DNA from: JBCBKL01 sp963922565
Lineage (GTDB): Bacteria; Pseudomonadota; Alphaproteobacteria; Rhodobacterales; Rhodobacteraceae
Length of the DNA: 16,809 nucleotides
NCBI GenBank assembly: GCA_963922565.1
Contig: CAWUIQ010000077.1
Location: 1 to 16,809, forward strand
Reading direction: 5' to 3'
Shown here: positions 1 through 7,176 of the stretch, piece after piece
Numbering within the stretch: position 1 is the first letter of the stretch
Layout of the letters: each line of letters begins with the position of its first letter
The notes under the pieces: model-generated
Seen by the model: only the letters and a program-made list of their open reading frames with translations
What the model was told of the DNA's origin: nothing
Database searches by the model: none
Program-made: the position numbers and the translations under genes

Positions 1-1444
1 GCGCCCGCAACGCCGGATCAAGCGCGTCGATCATGGTGCGGTCGCCCCGCACGGCGCCCCCAACCTGGCTGATCCGGTCCAACCCGGCGACAAGCGCCTT
101 GGGAATGGGTTTGCCGCTTGCGCAGGCGTCGCCGGTCGCGCCGAAAAAGATCGCGAGGATCACACCAGACGATCCGCCCATGGTCTGGCTGAGCTCATCA
201 CCGAGCGCGCGGAACAGCTGGGTCGGATCCGCAAGCGGAAGCCGGTCGAGCGCCCCCTTGAGGGACCGCGCGGCGGTCGAGAGCGTGCTGCCGGTATCCC
301 CGTCGCCTGACTTGGCATCGAGTTCGTTGAGATCCCTTTCGGCAGCGATCAGAAGATCGCAGCAATGTTCCAGCACGTGCCGTGTGTCGGCATTTGCCGA
401 CGGGATCGGTTTGATCGGGCTAAGCCCATCGGGAAGGGGCTGCACCGGCACCTTGCCGATGTTCGTCATGCCCGGCCAGGCGTGCGGTGCAACAGCGCTT
501 TGCAGATGGGCCTTGTTGCCGTCGTCGACCGGTAGGACCGAAACCGAAAACCCGTGCATATCGAGCGATGTCATCAAGGGGGCCGGCCCGATGATGTGCT
601 TGATGTTCTTGGCTTTCGCAGAGGTAGCAAGCTCATGGGCCAGCACGCTCATCTCAAGCGGGGTGGTCGAGCCGAGGTTGTTGAGGATCGCGACATGCGG
701 GCCCGATCCGATCTTGGCCGAGAGCTTATCAAGAACCAGATCCATCGCCTTTCGCGCCCCTTCGAACGCGACCTGTTCGACCCCGGCCTCGCCGTGGATC
801 CCAAGACCCAACTCGGCCATGCCCGGCGCGATACGGTCCTCTTTCGCGGATCCGGGCACGGTGCAGGTGTCGAGGGATTTGCCAATCGAGGCCATGTTGG
901 CGATCGCTGCCTCTGCGGCATCGGTCACGGTATCGAGATCGGCCCCGCCCTCGGCCAAAGCTCCGGCGATCTTGTGCACGAAGAGCGTGCCAGCAACGCC
1001 ACGGGGCTGCGGCAGGTCGGGCAGCGCGATGTCGTCATCGACAACCACCATCGAAACCTTGTGGCCGAAGGCGCGGGCCCGCTCGGCCGCGAGACCAAAG
1101 TTCAGGCGATCGCCTGTGTAGTTCTTGACGATCAGCAGGCACCCGGCATCGCCCGTCACCGCCAGAATACCGGCCAGAACCGCGTCGACCGAGGGCGACG
1201 CAAAGACCTCACCGCACACTGCGGCCGTCAGCATCCCGGCACCGACAAAACCCGCATGGGCGGGTTCATGGCCCGATCCGCCACCGGAAATCAGGGCGAC
1301 CTTCGATTTGTCCCAGTCCGTCCGGAGCACAACCTTGATGTGCGGATAGCCATCCAGCCGCGTCAAGGCGCCGCCCGAGGTCTCCAGAAGGCCGTCAATG
1401 GCATCGGTGACGAGCGTTTCCTTTTCATTGATGAATTGATTCAT
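1..1444 (-). CDS. dhaK: Fused DhaK-DhaL dihydroxyacetone-type kinase, 3' end beyond the window
   Basis: ATP-dependent kinase of the single-chain DAK family, which phosphorylates dihydroxyacetone or related short ketoses in the cytoplasm. 481 codons are visible; the family is usually about 550-590 residues, so roughly 100 C-terminal residues lie off the left edge. The DhaK domain shows GGGSGHEP at residues 54-61 (His59 matches the catalytic base) and LGLGIHGEAG with His217, the residue expected to form the covalent hemiaminal with substrate. The linker leads to a DhaL domain with SGDGDTG at 379-385 (ATP/Mg-binding aspartates) and GDRTM at 467-471. The start ATG is 12 nt after the preceding ATPase gene, whose stop overlaps the Shine-Dalgarno (TGAGGAG). 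It is the last visible gene of the transporter operon, so it probably acts on the imported compound or a product of it. DAK relatives acting on erythrulose and other C4 ketoses are known, so strict dihydroxyacetone specificity is not proven. Confidence 0.93.
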   Translation of the reverse strand, partial: MNQFINEKETLVTDAIDGLLETSGGALTRLDGYPHIKVVLRTDWDKSKVALISGGGSGHEPAHAGFVGAGMLTAAVCGEVFASPSVDAVLAGILAVTGDAGCLLIVKNYTGDRLNFGLAAERARAFGHKVSMVVVDDDIALPDLPQPRGVAGTLFVHKIAGALAEGGADLDTVTDAAEAAIANMASIGKSLDTCTVPGSAKEDRIAPGMAELGLGIHGEAGVEQVAFEGARKAMDLVLDKLSAKIGSGPHVAILNNLGSTTPLEMSVLAHELATSAKAKNIKHIIGPAPLMTSLDMHGFSVSVLPVDDGNKAHLQSAVAPHAWPGMTNIGKVPVQPLPDGLSPIKPIPSANADTRHVLEHCCDLLIAAERDLNELDAKSGDGDTGSTLSTAARSLKGALDRLPLADPTQLFRALGDELSQTMGGSSGVILAIFFGATGDACASGKPIPKALVAGLDRISQVGGAVRGDRTMIDALDPALRA

Positions 1445-1456
1445 ATCGGGATCTCC

Positions 1457-2452
1457 TCAACGAATGCGATTGCCATCGGCATCAAAACAAAGCGGGTTCC
1501 TGGGCGCGATCTTGATATGCGCGCCGGGTTCATAATCGGTTGTGGGGTCGGCGATCGTGGTGATCGGGTGGCCCTGCAGGATCAGGTGCAGCCGGTTCTG
1601 ATCGCCCAGATGTTCGACCCGCTGTACCTCGGCATCGAGCCCCTCACCCTGCCTGATATGTTCCGGCCTGAGACCGATCTGCACCGTTCCCGCTGGCACG
1701 TCGCCGAAGATATGGGCGGGCAGAACGTTGATGCGCGGCTGGCCGAGGCGGCTGGCCACATAAAGCGAACCGGGGTCTTCGTAGATCTCGCGCGGCGGGC
1801 CAAACTGCACCAGCCGTCCGTGATCGAGCACGCCGACATGGGTGGCCATCGTCATCGCCTCGATCTGATCATGCGTGACGTAAAGCAGGGTCGCCCCGAG
1901 ATTTGCCTGAATGCGCTTGAGTTCGACCCGCAGGTCGGTCCGAAGCTTGGCGTCGAGCGAGCTGAGCGGTTCGTCCATCAGGTAGATTGCCGGTTCGCGC
2001 ACCAGCGCGCGACCGATCGAGACGCGCTGCATTTCGCCGCCCGAAAGCTCCGTCGCCTTGTTGTCGAGCTTGTGGGCAATCTGAAGGACATCCGCGACCT
2101 CGGCGACCTTCCTTTCGATCTCGGTCTTTGGGGTGTTCAGGATGGGAGATTTCAGCGGGAATTCGAGGTTCTCGCGCACGGTAAGATGCGGATAGAGCGA
2201 ATATTGCTGAAAGACCATCGCCACGTTGCGCTGCGCGGGTGTCTCGCCGGCCACGTTGCGGCCATCGATCCAGATCTCGCCGTTGTCTTCCTTTTCGAGC
2301 CCCGAGATCAGGCGCAAGGTCGTCGTCTTGCCCGCACCGGTCGGGCCCAGCAGAACGACGAAGGCGCCGTCGGGGATGGTCATCGAGATATCCTCGACTG
2401 CGATGTCGGCCCCGAACGATTTGCTGAGGTTTTTCAGGATGACTTCAGCCAT
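1457..2452 (-). CDS. Sugar/polyol ABC transporter ATPase (second of two in the operon)
   Basis: Cytoplasmic ATP-hydrolysing subunit of a carbohydrate-uptake (CUT1/MalK-type) ABC importer, 331 residues. Walker A GPTGAGKT lies at 36-43, the Q-loop Gln at 82, the signature at 135-139, Walker B IYLMDE at 155-160, the D-loop SSLD at 163-166 and the switch His at 193. A C-terminal OB-like regulatory domain of about 100 residues follows. The signature reads LSGGE, followed by MQR, instead of the usual LSGGQ-QQR. The start overlaps the end of the upstream ATPase gene by 8 nt, with GAGGTG as Shine-Dalgarno. The two ATPases differ throughout their length, so a heterodimer is likely, as described for the rhizobial glycerol transporter GlpST. 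Heterodimer formation is inferred. Confidence 0.93.
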   Translation of the reverse strand: MAEVILKNLSKSFGADIAVEDISMTIPDGAFVVLLGPTGAGKTTTLRLISGLEKEDNGEIWIDGRNVAGETPAQRNVAMVFQQYSLYPHLTVRENLEFPLKSPILNTPKTEIERKVAEVADVLQIAHKLDNKATELSGGEMQRVSIGRALVREPAIYLMDEPLSSLDAKLRTDLRVELKRIQANLGATLLYVTHDQIEAMTMATHVGVLDHGRLVQFGPPREIYEDPGSLYVASRLGQPRINVLPAHIFGDVPAGTVQIGLRPEHIRQGEGLDAEVQRVEHLGDQNRLHLILQGHPITTIADPTTDYEPGAHIKIAPRNPLCFDADGNRIR

Positions 2453-3542
2453 GGGCCAGCACCTCGTCGTTCAGTTCCGATCGCAAGGCCCGCCCAGTCT
2501 GTTCGTCAAAGAGTGTAACGTTGGGGGCCTTGAAGCTGAGCCCCACCCGTTCGCCCACCTTTGCTGTCTGCGCGCTGTCGATCCGCGCCTTCAGCTCGCC
2601 GTTGGGGGTATCGAGCGTGATGATCTGGGTCGTGCCCAGGTATTCCGAGGCGAGCACCTCACCGCGATAGTCGCCCGCATCCTGCAGCGAGACATGTTCG
2701 GGGCGCACACCAAACACCAGATCGCCCGACGCGCCCTGCATCTGTCTTGGAACGCCAAGATGCGTGCCGTTCATCTCGACCGTATCCGCACCGTCCGCAA
2801 GGGACCCGCGGAACCGCAGGAAGTTCATCGAAGGAGAGCCGATGAAATCGGCAACGAACATCGAGGCGGGCTTGTCATAGATTTCCTGCGGCGTGCCGAA
2901 CTGCTCGACAACGGCGTTGTTCATCACGACGATCTTGTCGCCCATCTGCATCGCTTCGAGCTGGTCGTGGGTCACGTAGACCGTGGTCGCGTTCATCCGG
3001 TCGTGAAGCGCGCGCAGTTCTTCGGCCATCCGCTCTCGAAACTCGGCGTCGAGTGCGCCAAGCGGTTCGTCCATCATAAAGGCCTTGGGTTCGCGCACGA
3101 TGGCCCGCCCAAGGGCAACCCGCTGCCGGTCGCCGCCTGAAAGCCCACCCACCGGTCTGTCGAGGATCTTTTCGATCCCGAGAATGCGGGCAACCTCAGC
3201 CACCTTGGCCTTGATCTCGGTACGCGCCATGCCCTGGCTCACCAGCGGGTAGGAGATGTTCTTGCGCACGTTCATATGCGGATAGAGGGCGAACATCTGA
3301 AAGACAAAGGCGATATCGCGCTCGGATGGCGGTCGCTGGCTGATCTCTTCGCCGTCGAGGTAAATCTCGCCCGATGTCGGCAATTCCAGACCAGCAATCA
3401 TGCGCAAAGTCGTCGTCTTGCCGCAGCCAGAGGGCCCAAGCAGCATGAAGAATTCGCCATCCTCGATGGTAAAGCTCGATTCCTTCACCGCGACGAAATC
3501 GCCAAATTCCTTCCGGATGTTTCTGATCTGGATCTGCGCCAT
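2445..3542 (-). CDS. Sugar/polyol ABC transporter ATPase (first of two in the operon)
   Basis: MalK-type ATPase subunit, 365 residues. The start is the ATG that gives MAQIQIRNI, preceded by GGAG; an in-frame ATG 27 codons upstream lies inside the neighbouring gene and adds sequence unlike the family. Walker A GPSGCGKT is at 36-43, the Q-loop Gln at 82, the signature at 134-138, Walker B AFMMDE at 154-159 and the switch His at 192. A full regulatory domain follows. The signature reads LSGGD followed by RQR. It starts 2 nt after the stop of the small membrane protein gene and overlaps the second ATPase gene by 8 nt, which suggests translational coupling. It probably pairs with the second ATPase beneath the two permeases of this operon. 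Confidence 0.93.
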   Translation of the reverse strand: MAQIQIRNIRKEFGDFVAVKESSFTIEDGEFFMLLGPSGCGKTTTLRMIAGLELPTSGEIYLDGEEISQRPPSERDIAFVFQMFALYPHMNVRKNISYPLVSQGMARTEIKAKVAEVARILGIEKILDRPVGGLSGGDRQRVALGRAIVREPKAFMMDEPLGALDAEFRERMAEELRALHDRMNATTVYVTHDQLEAMQMGDKIVVMNNAVVEQFGTPQEIYDKPASMFVADFIGSPSMNFLRFRGSLADGADTVEMNGTHLGVPRQMQGASGDLVFGVRPEHVSLQDAGDYRGEVLASEYLGTTQIITLDTPNGELKARIDSAQTAKVGERVGLSFKAPNVTLFDEQTGRALRSELNDEVLAHG

Positions 3543-3544
3543 GA

Positions 3545-3733
3545 CTACTCCGGGAAGTGGCTGACGATGATGAACATCACCGTCCCCACGAGCGTGATGA
3601 TGAAGGAATAGGTGAAGGCCCACAGCACGAAGGGCTGCATCAGCATGAAGACACCCAGACCGATGAGGATAGTTGCCACCATTTCCCAGGGACCGCGCCG
3701 CAGGCGCAAAAGGCCGTTGAAGAAATCCCTCAT
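3545..3733 (-). CDS. 62-residue membrane protein embedded in the ABC operon
   Basis: Small protein with a basic, amphipathic N-terminus (residues 1-16), then two closely spaced hydrophobic segments at about 18-38 and 42-58, and a short polar end (HFPE). The start ATG overlaps the permease stop in an ATGA junction, and the stop is 2 nt before the ATPase start. This placement indicates a real, co-translated gene. I do not recognise a named family. The rhizobial glycerol ABC operon also carries a small membrane protein between permease and binding-protein genes (GlpU, DUF2160), but this one is shorter and does not look like that sequence. It may be an accessory subunit of the transporter, for example for assembly or ATPase recruitment; this rests on position only. 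Confidence 0.85.
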   Translation of the reverse strand: MRDFFNGLLRLRRGPWEMVATILIGLGVFMLMQPFVLWAFTYSFIITLVGTVMFIIVSHFPE

Positions 3734-4692
3734 TTGCGAACCGCTCCGAATGTGATGCCGCGCAGAAGGTGCTTGCGCAGCAGGATGGTGAAGATCATGA
3801 CCGGCAGCAGGAAGAGCGTGGCACCAGCCGCGACGGCAGGCCAGTCGAGTCCGCCGACGCCGATGATTGTCGGGATGAAGGGCGGTGCGGTTTGCGCCGT
3901 GCCGGATGTCAGCAGAACCGCAAAGGCATATTCGTTCCACGCAAAGATCAGGCAGAAGATGGCGGTCGAGGCGATGCCAGTCGCAGCCTGCGGCAGCACG
4001 ACCTTGTAGAACGCCTGGAACCGCGTGTAGCCGTCGATCAGCGCGGCCTCTTCATACTCGCGCGGGATTTCGTCAATGAACCCCTTGAGCAGCCAGACCG
4101 CGAGCGAGATGTTCACCGCCGTGTAAAGCAGGATCATCCCCAGATGAGTGTCGCTGAGCCCGAGTTGGCGGTACATGAGGAAAATCGGAATCGCGACAGC
4201 GATCGGCGGCATCATCCGCGTACTGAGGATAAAGAACAGCAGATCGTCCGCCAGCGGGATCTTGAACCGGCTGAACGCATAGGCCGCCAGCGTTCCCAGA
4301 AAGATCGACAGGAACGTCGAGCCAAATCCGATGATGACCGAATTCAGGAACCGTTCGCCGAATTTCGAGGGGCCAACGATCACCATGTCGTATTGGCGAA
4401 CGATTTCGTCGTACCAGGTTTCGGGCGGGTTGTTGGCGAGGAAATCGTCGGTTTGCCGTGTCCGCTGGGTGAAGAGGTTCACATAGCCTTCGAGCGTCGG
4501 GGTGAAGCAGGCAGGACCATCGCAGCCAACCAGGTATTTCGGCGGATAGCTGATTGCGTCCGCCGGGCTTTTGAACCCGGTGATCCCGATCCAGACCAGC
4601 GGCACCATGGTGATGAGCGCGTAGAGAATGACCAGCGTACCCGCGAACCACTTGGACCGGCTTGACGGTTCGGTGACAGAGAAACTGCTCAT
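3730..4692 (-). CDS. Sugar/polyol ABC transporter permease, MalG type
   Basis: Inner-membrane permease of 320 residues. The start is the ATG giving MSSFSVTE, preceded by GAAAGA and overlapping the upstream permease stop (ATGA); a longer in-frame start would lie inside the upstream gene. The first membrane segment is at about 17-38, followed by an unusually long periplasmic stretch (about 40-112) with two cysteines, Cys57 and Cys62. The remaining membrane segments form a standard core. The EAA loop that docks the ATPase is canonical: YEEAALIDG at 213-221, followed by a VVLP end. The C-terminus GITFGAVRK resembles MalG-type tails. It forms the translocation pore with the adjacent permease. Confidence 0.92.
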   Translation of the reverse strand: MSSFSVTEPSSRSKWFAGTLVILYALITMVPLVWIGITGFKSPADAISYPPKYLVGCDGPACFTPTLEGYVNLFTQRTRQTDDFLANNPPETWYDEIVRQYDMVIVGPSKFGERFLNSVIIGFGSTFLSIFLGTLAAYAFSRFKIPLADDLLFFILSTRMMPPIAVAIPIFLMYRQLGLSDTHLGMILLYTAVNISLAVWLLKGFIDEIPREYEEAALIDGYTRFQAFYKVVLPQAATGIASTAIFCLIFAWNEYAFAVLLTSGTAQTAPPFIPTIIGVGGLDWPAVAAGATLFLLPVMIFTILLRKHLLRGITFGAVRK

Positions 4693-5639
4693 CTTTCTTT
4701 CACCTTGTTCAATGCTTTGACGTAGATCGAGGCAAGCCCGAACACCGTGACGAAGAGGATGATCGCGTAGGCCGACGCATAGCCGGTGCGCCACTTTTCG
4801 AACGCTTCGCGTTTGAGGTTGATCGAGGTCAGCTCGGTCGTCGATCCGGGCCCGCCCCCGGTGAGCTGGACCACCAGATCAAACATCTTGAAGTTCTCGA
4901 TCCCGCGGAACAGCACCGCCAGCATCAGGAATGGCAGCACCATCGGTACCGTGATTGTCCAGAATTGTCTGAACTTCGATGCCCGGTCGATTTCGGCCGC
5001 TTCGTAGATGTAGTCGGGGATCGACCGCAGCCCGGCGAGGCAGATCAGCATCACGAACGGCGTCCACATCCACGTATCCACGATGACGATGGACCAGGGG
5101 GCAAGGTTTACCTGCCCGAGCATCTCAAAGCTGGACGGGTCCCGGCCCGAGAAAAACGCGACGATGTAGTTAAAGAGTCCGATCTGCGGTTGATAGAGAA
5201 ACTTCCAGAAGTTCCCGACCACGGCGGGTGACAGCATCATCGGCAACACGATGATCGTCGTCCAGAGATCGTTGCCCTTGAACTTTTTGTTAATCAGATA
5301 TGCCAGCGCGAAACCGATCAGCACCTGGAAAAAGATCGTCCAGAACAGGAAATGCGCCGTGGCCTGCATGTTCAGCCAGATGTCGCTGTCCGTCAGGATC
5401 CGCTCATAGTTCCGGAACCCGATATTCTTGACCTCGCGCCCAAGCCGGTTGGCCTTGTAGTTGGTGAACGACAGCTGGATCGTCCAGACCAGCGGGAAGA
5501 TGTTGATCGCCAGTAGCAGAAAGATCGTGGGGCCGACAAAGATCCAGGCGATTGCCCGATCACTCAGACCTCTGATCTTTCGTGCGACGCGCGGGGGCGT
5601 GGCAGCTGCAACGCGATCGACAGGGGTATCGGACATCAT
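4689..5639 (-). CDS. Sugar/polyol ABC transporter permease, MalF type
   Basis: Inner-membrane permease, 316 residues, about six membrane segments starting near residue 28. There is no large MalF-like P2 loop; the stretch after the first segment is short. The EAA loop runs from YEAAEIDRA (212-220) to TVP. The glycine normally found at the centre of the motif is Arg219. Two adjacent ATG codons (5639 and 5636) could start it; the first is used here, with a weak GGATCG-type Shine-Dalgarno. The next gene overlaps the stop by 4 nt. The 97 nt gap upstream, after the binding-protein gene, is by far the longest in the operon and carries a hairpin. Confidence 0.92.
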   Translation of the reverse strand: MMSDTPVDRVAAATPPRVARKIRGLSDRAIAWIFVGPTIFLLLAINIFPLVWTIQLSFTNYKANRLGREVKNIGFRNYERILTDSDIWLNMQATAHFLFWTIFFQVLIGFALAYLINKKFKGNDLWTTIIVLPMMLSPAVVGNFWKFLYQPQIGLFNYIVAFFSGRDPSSFEMLGQVNLAPWSIVIVDTWMWTPFVMLICLAGLRSIPDYIYEAAEIDRASKFRQFWTITVPMVLPFLMLAVLFRGIENFKMFDLVVQLTGGGPGSTTELTSINLKREAFEKWRTGYASAYAIILFVTVFGLASIYVKALNKVKER

Positions 5640-5674
5640 CCACGATCCGGATCAATAGGGTTCAAGGGTGGCGT

Positions 5675-5696
5675 GCCCCGGATGAATTTCCGGGAC
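5675..5696 (-). other. Intercistronic hairpin between binding-protein and permease genes
   Basis: In the minus-strand transcript this is an 8 bp stem (GTCCCGGA pairing with TCCGGGGC, one G-U) with a 6 nt loop AATTCA. No T-run follows, so it is not a standard terminator. Such hairpins after binding-protein genes often protect the upstream message from 3' exonucleases and keep the binding protein in excess over the membrane subunits. That role is inferred. Confidence 0.6.
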
Positions 5697-5736
5697 AGCC
5701 ACTCGATTTGACGGGCCGTTGGCGCAGCCGTTGGGC

Positions 5737-7056
5737 CTAGAGCTTGCCTTCGTCCTCGAAGACTTCGGTCCAGTCTTCGATCAGCTTGTCCAGCGCTTCC
5801 TGCGCGGTGCCCTGATCGGCAACGACGTAGTCGTGAATGCGTTTCTGCATGGCCAGCAGCAGTTCGGCATAGGCCGGCTCCTGCCAGAAGTCCTTGACGT
5901 CATTCATCGCCTCGAGGAAATCGCCCGCAAACGGCGCGCTGTCGACGAAACCCGGATCGTTCAGAACGGAATTGTGTGCCGAATAGCCACCCAGTTCCCA
6001 CCACTTGGCCTGCACATCGGGTTGAGCAAACCACTTGATGTATTCCAGCGCCGCATCCTGCTTGTCGGAATATGCAACGACCGAGATGCCCTGACCGCCC
6101 AGTGTCGAGCCGGCCACGTTCTGCGGCGGGTTCACGAAAAAGTCGATCTTGTCGCCGCCGGTGTTCGGATCTGCGTAGAGGCCGGGGAAGAAGGCGAACC
6201 AGTTCATCGCCATCGCCACCTGACCGGATTTGAAGGCGTCAAGGCTTTCACCCATATACGAGTTGGTATAGCCCGGCGGGGTCGCTGTTTTGTAGAATTC
6301 CTTATAGAATTCAAGTGCTTCAACAGCTTCGGGCGAGTTTACCGCGCCTTCCATATCGTAGGAGCCCGGCGTGTTTTCATAGGCAAAGCCCCATGGATAA
6401 AGGGCCGATGTCACACCCATGGTGATGCCTTCAGACCCGCGCTCGGTGAAGATCGCGGCGCCATAGACCGTCTTGCCGTCGATCTCACGTCCTTGGAAGA
6501 ACTGCGCGATCTCAAGCATCTCTTTTTGGGTCTTGGGTTCGGCCAGTTCGCGGCCCGTCGCCTCCTGGAAGGCCGAGCGGATGTCGTCACGCGCGAACCA
6601 GTCCTTGCGATAGAACCAGCCGTTTGCATCACCCATTGCCGGCAGGGCGTAGTAGTTGGGCGTTCCCTTGGGCCATGTAGAATAGGCGTAGACGGTCGCG
6701 GGCGCGAAGTCGTCCATGCTGATGCCTTCGGCGTCGAAGAAGTCGTTAAGCTTGACGTAGTGGCCGTTTTCCGCGCCGCCGCCGATCCACTGGCTGTCGC
6801 CGATCAGCAGGTCGCAGAGCTTACCGCCAGAGTTCAGTTCGTTGAGCATCCTGTCCGCGAAATTCGGCCATGGAATGAACTCGAAGCTCATGTTGTGGCC
6901 TGATTGGGCTTCAAATTCCTTGCTCAATTCGACCAGAGCGTTCGCAGGGTCCCATGCCGCCCAGCACAGGGTCAAATCCTCAGCCGTTGCCGATCCGGCG
7001 ACGGAGCTTATTGCAATGCTCAACGCGCTGGCTGAGGCCAGTTTCAAAGTTTTCAT
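5737..7056 (-). CDS. Periplasmic solute-binding protein of the sugar/polyol ABC transporter
   Basis: 439 residues, binding-protein family 1 (MalE-like cluster). A Sec signal peptide ends with a likely cleavage at SATA-ED (25/26), and there is no lipobox. The mature protein has cysteines at 31 and 81, close enough in a typical fold to form a disulfide. Many aromatic residues (WAAWDP, FIPWPNF, MNWFAFFPG) could line a sugar-type pocket. It is first in the operon with a strong Shine-Dalgarno (GGGAGGAG). It delivers the substrate to the two permeases. At 439 residues it appears smaller than the glycerol-binding protein GlpV of rhizobia as I recall it, so a simple GlpV assignment is doubtful. The ligand is not known. 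Confidence 0.93.
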   Translation of the reverse strand: MKTLKLASASALSIAISSVAGSATAEDLTLCWAAWDPANALVELSKEFEAQSGHNMSFEFIPWPNFADRMLNELNSGGKLCDLLIGDSQWIGGGAENGHYVKLNDFFDAEGISMDDFAPATVYAYSTWPKGTPNYYALPAMGDANGWFYRKDWFARDDIRSAFQEATGRELAEPKTQKEMLEIAQFFQGREIDGKTVYGAAIFTERGSEGITMGVTSALYPWGFAYENTPGSYDMEGAVNSPEAVEALEFYKEFYKTATPPGYTNSYMGESLDAFKSGQVAMAMNWFAFFPGLYADPNTGGDKIDFFVNPPQNVAGSTLGGQGISVVAYSDKQDAALEYIKWFAQPDVQAKWWELGGYSAHNSVLNDPGFVDSAPFAGDFLEAMNDVKDFWQEPAYAELLLAMQKRIHDYVVADQGTAQEALDKLIEDWTEVFEDEGKL

Positions 7057-7087
7057 AATTCTCCTCCCAGTGTGAATTCGGTTTTTG

Positions 7088-7106
7088 GAATCGTTATCCG
7101 AATCGT
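7088..7106 (-). repeat. Short direct repeat in the operon leader
   Basis: GAATCGT occurs twice (7088-7094 and 7100-7106), 12 bp apart start to start, between the palindromic operators and the Shine-Dalgarno of the binding-protein gene. It may be a protein or RNA site in the leader, or chance. Confidence 0.3.
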
Positions 7107-7130
7107 CAATCTGACAGGAAGAACGCTAGA

Positions 7131-7146
7131 TGAGGTACGCACCTCA
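7131..7146. promoter_or_regulatory. Palindromic operator 1 of the polyol/ketose transport operon
   Basis: Read on the minus strand the site is TGAGGTGCGTACCTCA: 6 bp perfect arms around GCGT. It lies about 75 bp before the binding-protein start and overlaps the only weak promoter-like pair I could see for this operon (minus-strand TTGTAG at 7155-7150, CATCTA at 7132-7127, 17 bp spacer). This suggests a repressor site. The arm/spacer design would fit a GntR-, DeoR- or IclR-type dimer; no such gene is in the window. Confidence 0.7.
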
Positions 7147-7160
7147 AGTCTACAAGATTT

Positions 7161-7176
7161 TGAGGTGCGCCCCTCA
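7161..7176. promoter_or_regulatory. Palindromic operator 2 of the polyol/ketose transport operon
   Basis: On the minus strand it reads TGAGGGGCGCACCTCA, differing from operator 1 at two positions. Its centre is 30 bp from that of operator 1, close to three helical turns, so two dimers would sit on the same face of the DNA. The matched spacing and sequence support a real paired site. Confidence 0.7.

Noticed and set aside
554..2518. A 654-codon open frame on the plus strand opposite the kinase and ATPase genes
   Set aside because: The minus strand encodes complete, motif-rich kinase and ABC ATPase proteins here. The plus frame is low-complexity, Arg/His/Asp-rich and has no recognisable domain; it is an antisense shadow typical of GC-rich DNA.
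2226..3140. A 304-codon plus-strand open frame across the two ATPase genes
   Set aside because: Antisense to conserved ATPase motifs; no start signal or domain.
3545..3940. Longer 131-residue version of the small membrane protein
   Set aside because: The extra N-terminal part overlaps the permease gene and reads as frame-shadow sequence; the internal ATG forms a normal ATGA junction.
5700..5736. Second hairpin (GGCC...GGC-TGC-GCC...GGCC) just after the binding-protein stop
   Set aside because: The stem is interrupted by an unpaired CAAC/AAC internal loop and no T-run follows; weaker than the hairpin at 5675-5696.
1457..7056. Direct naming of the operon as the glycerol transporter glpSTPQV
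   Set aside because: Shared architecture only. The small protein and binding protein do not match as I remember them, glpD/glpK are not visible and the kinase is of the ketose type.
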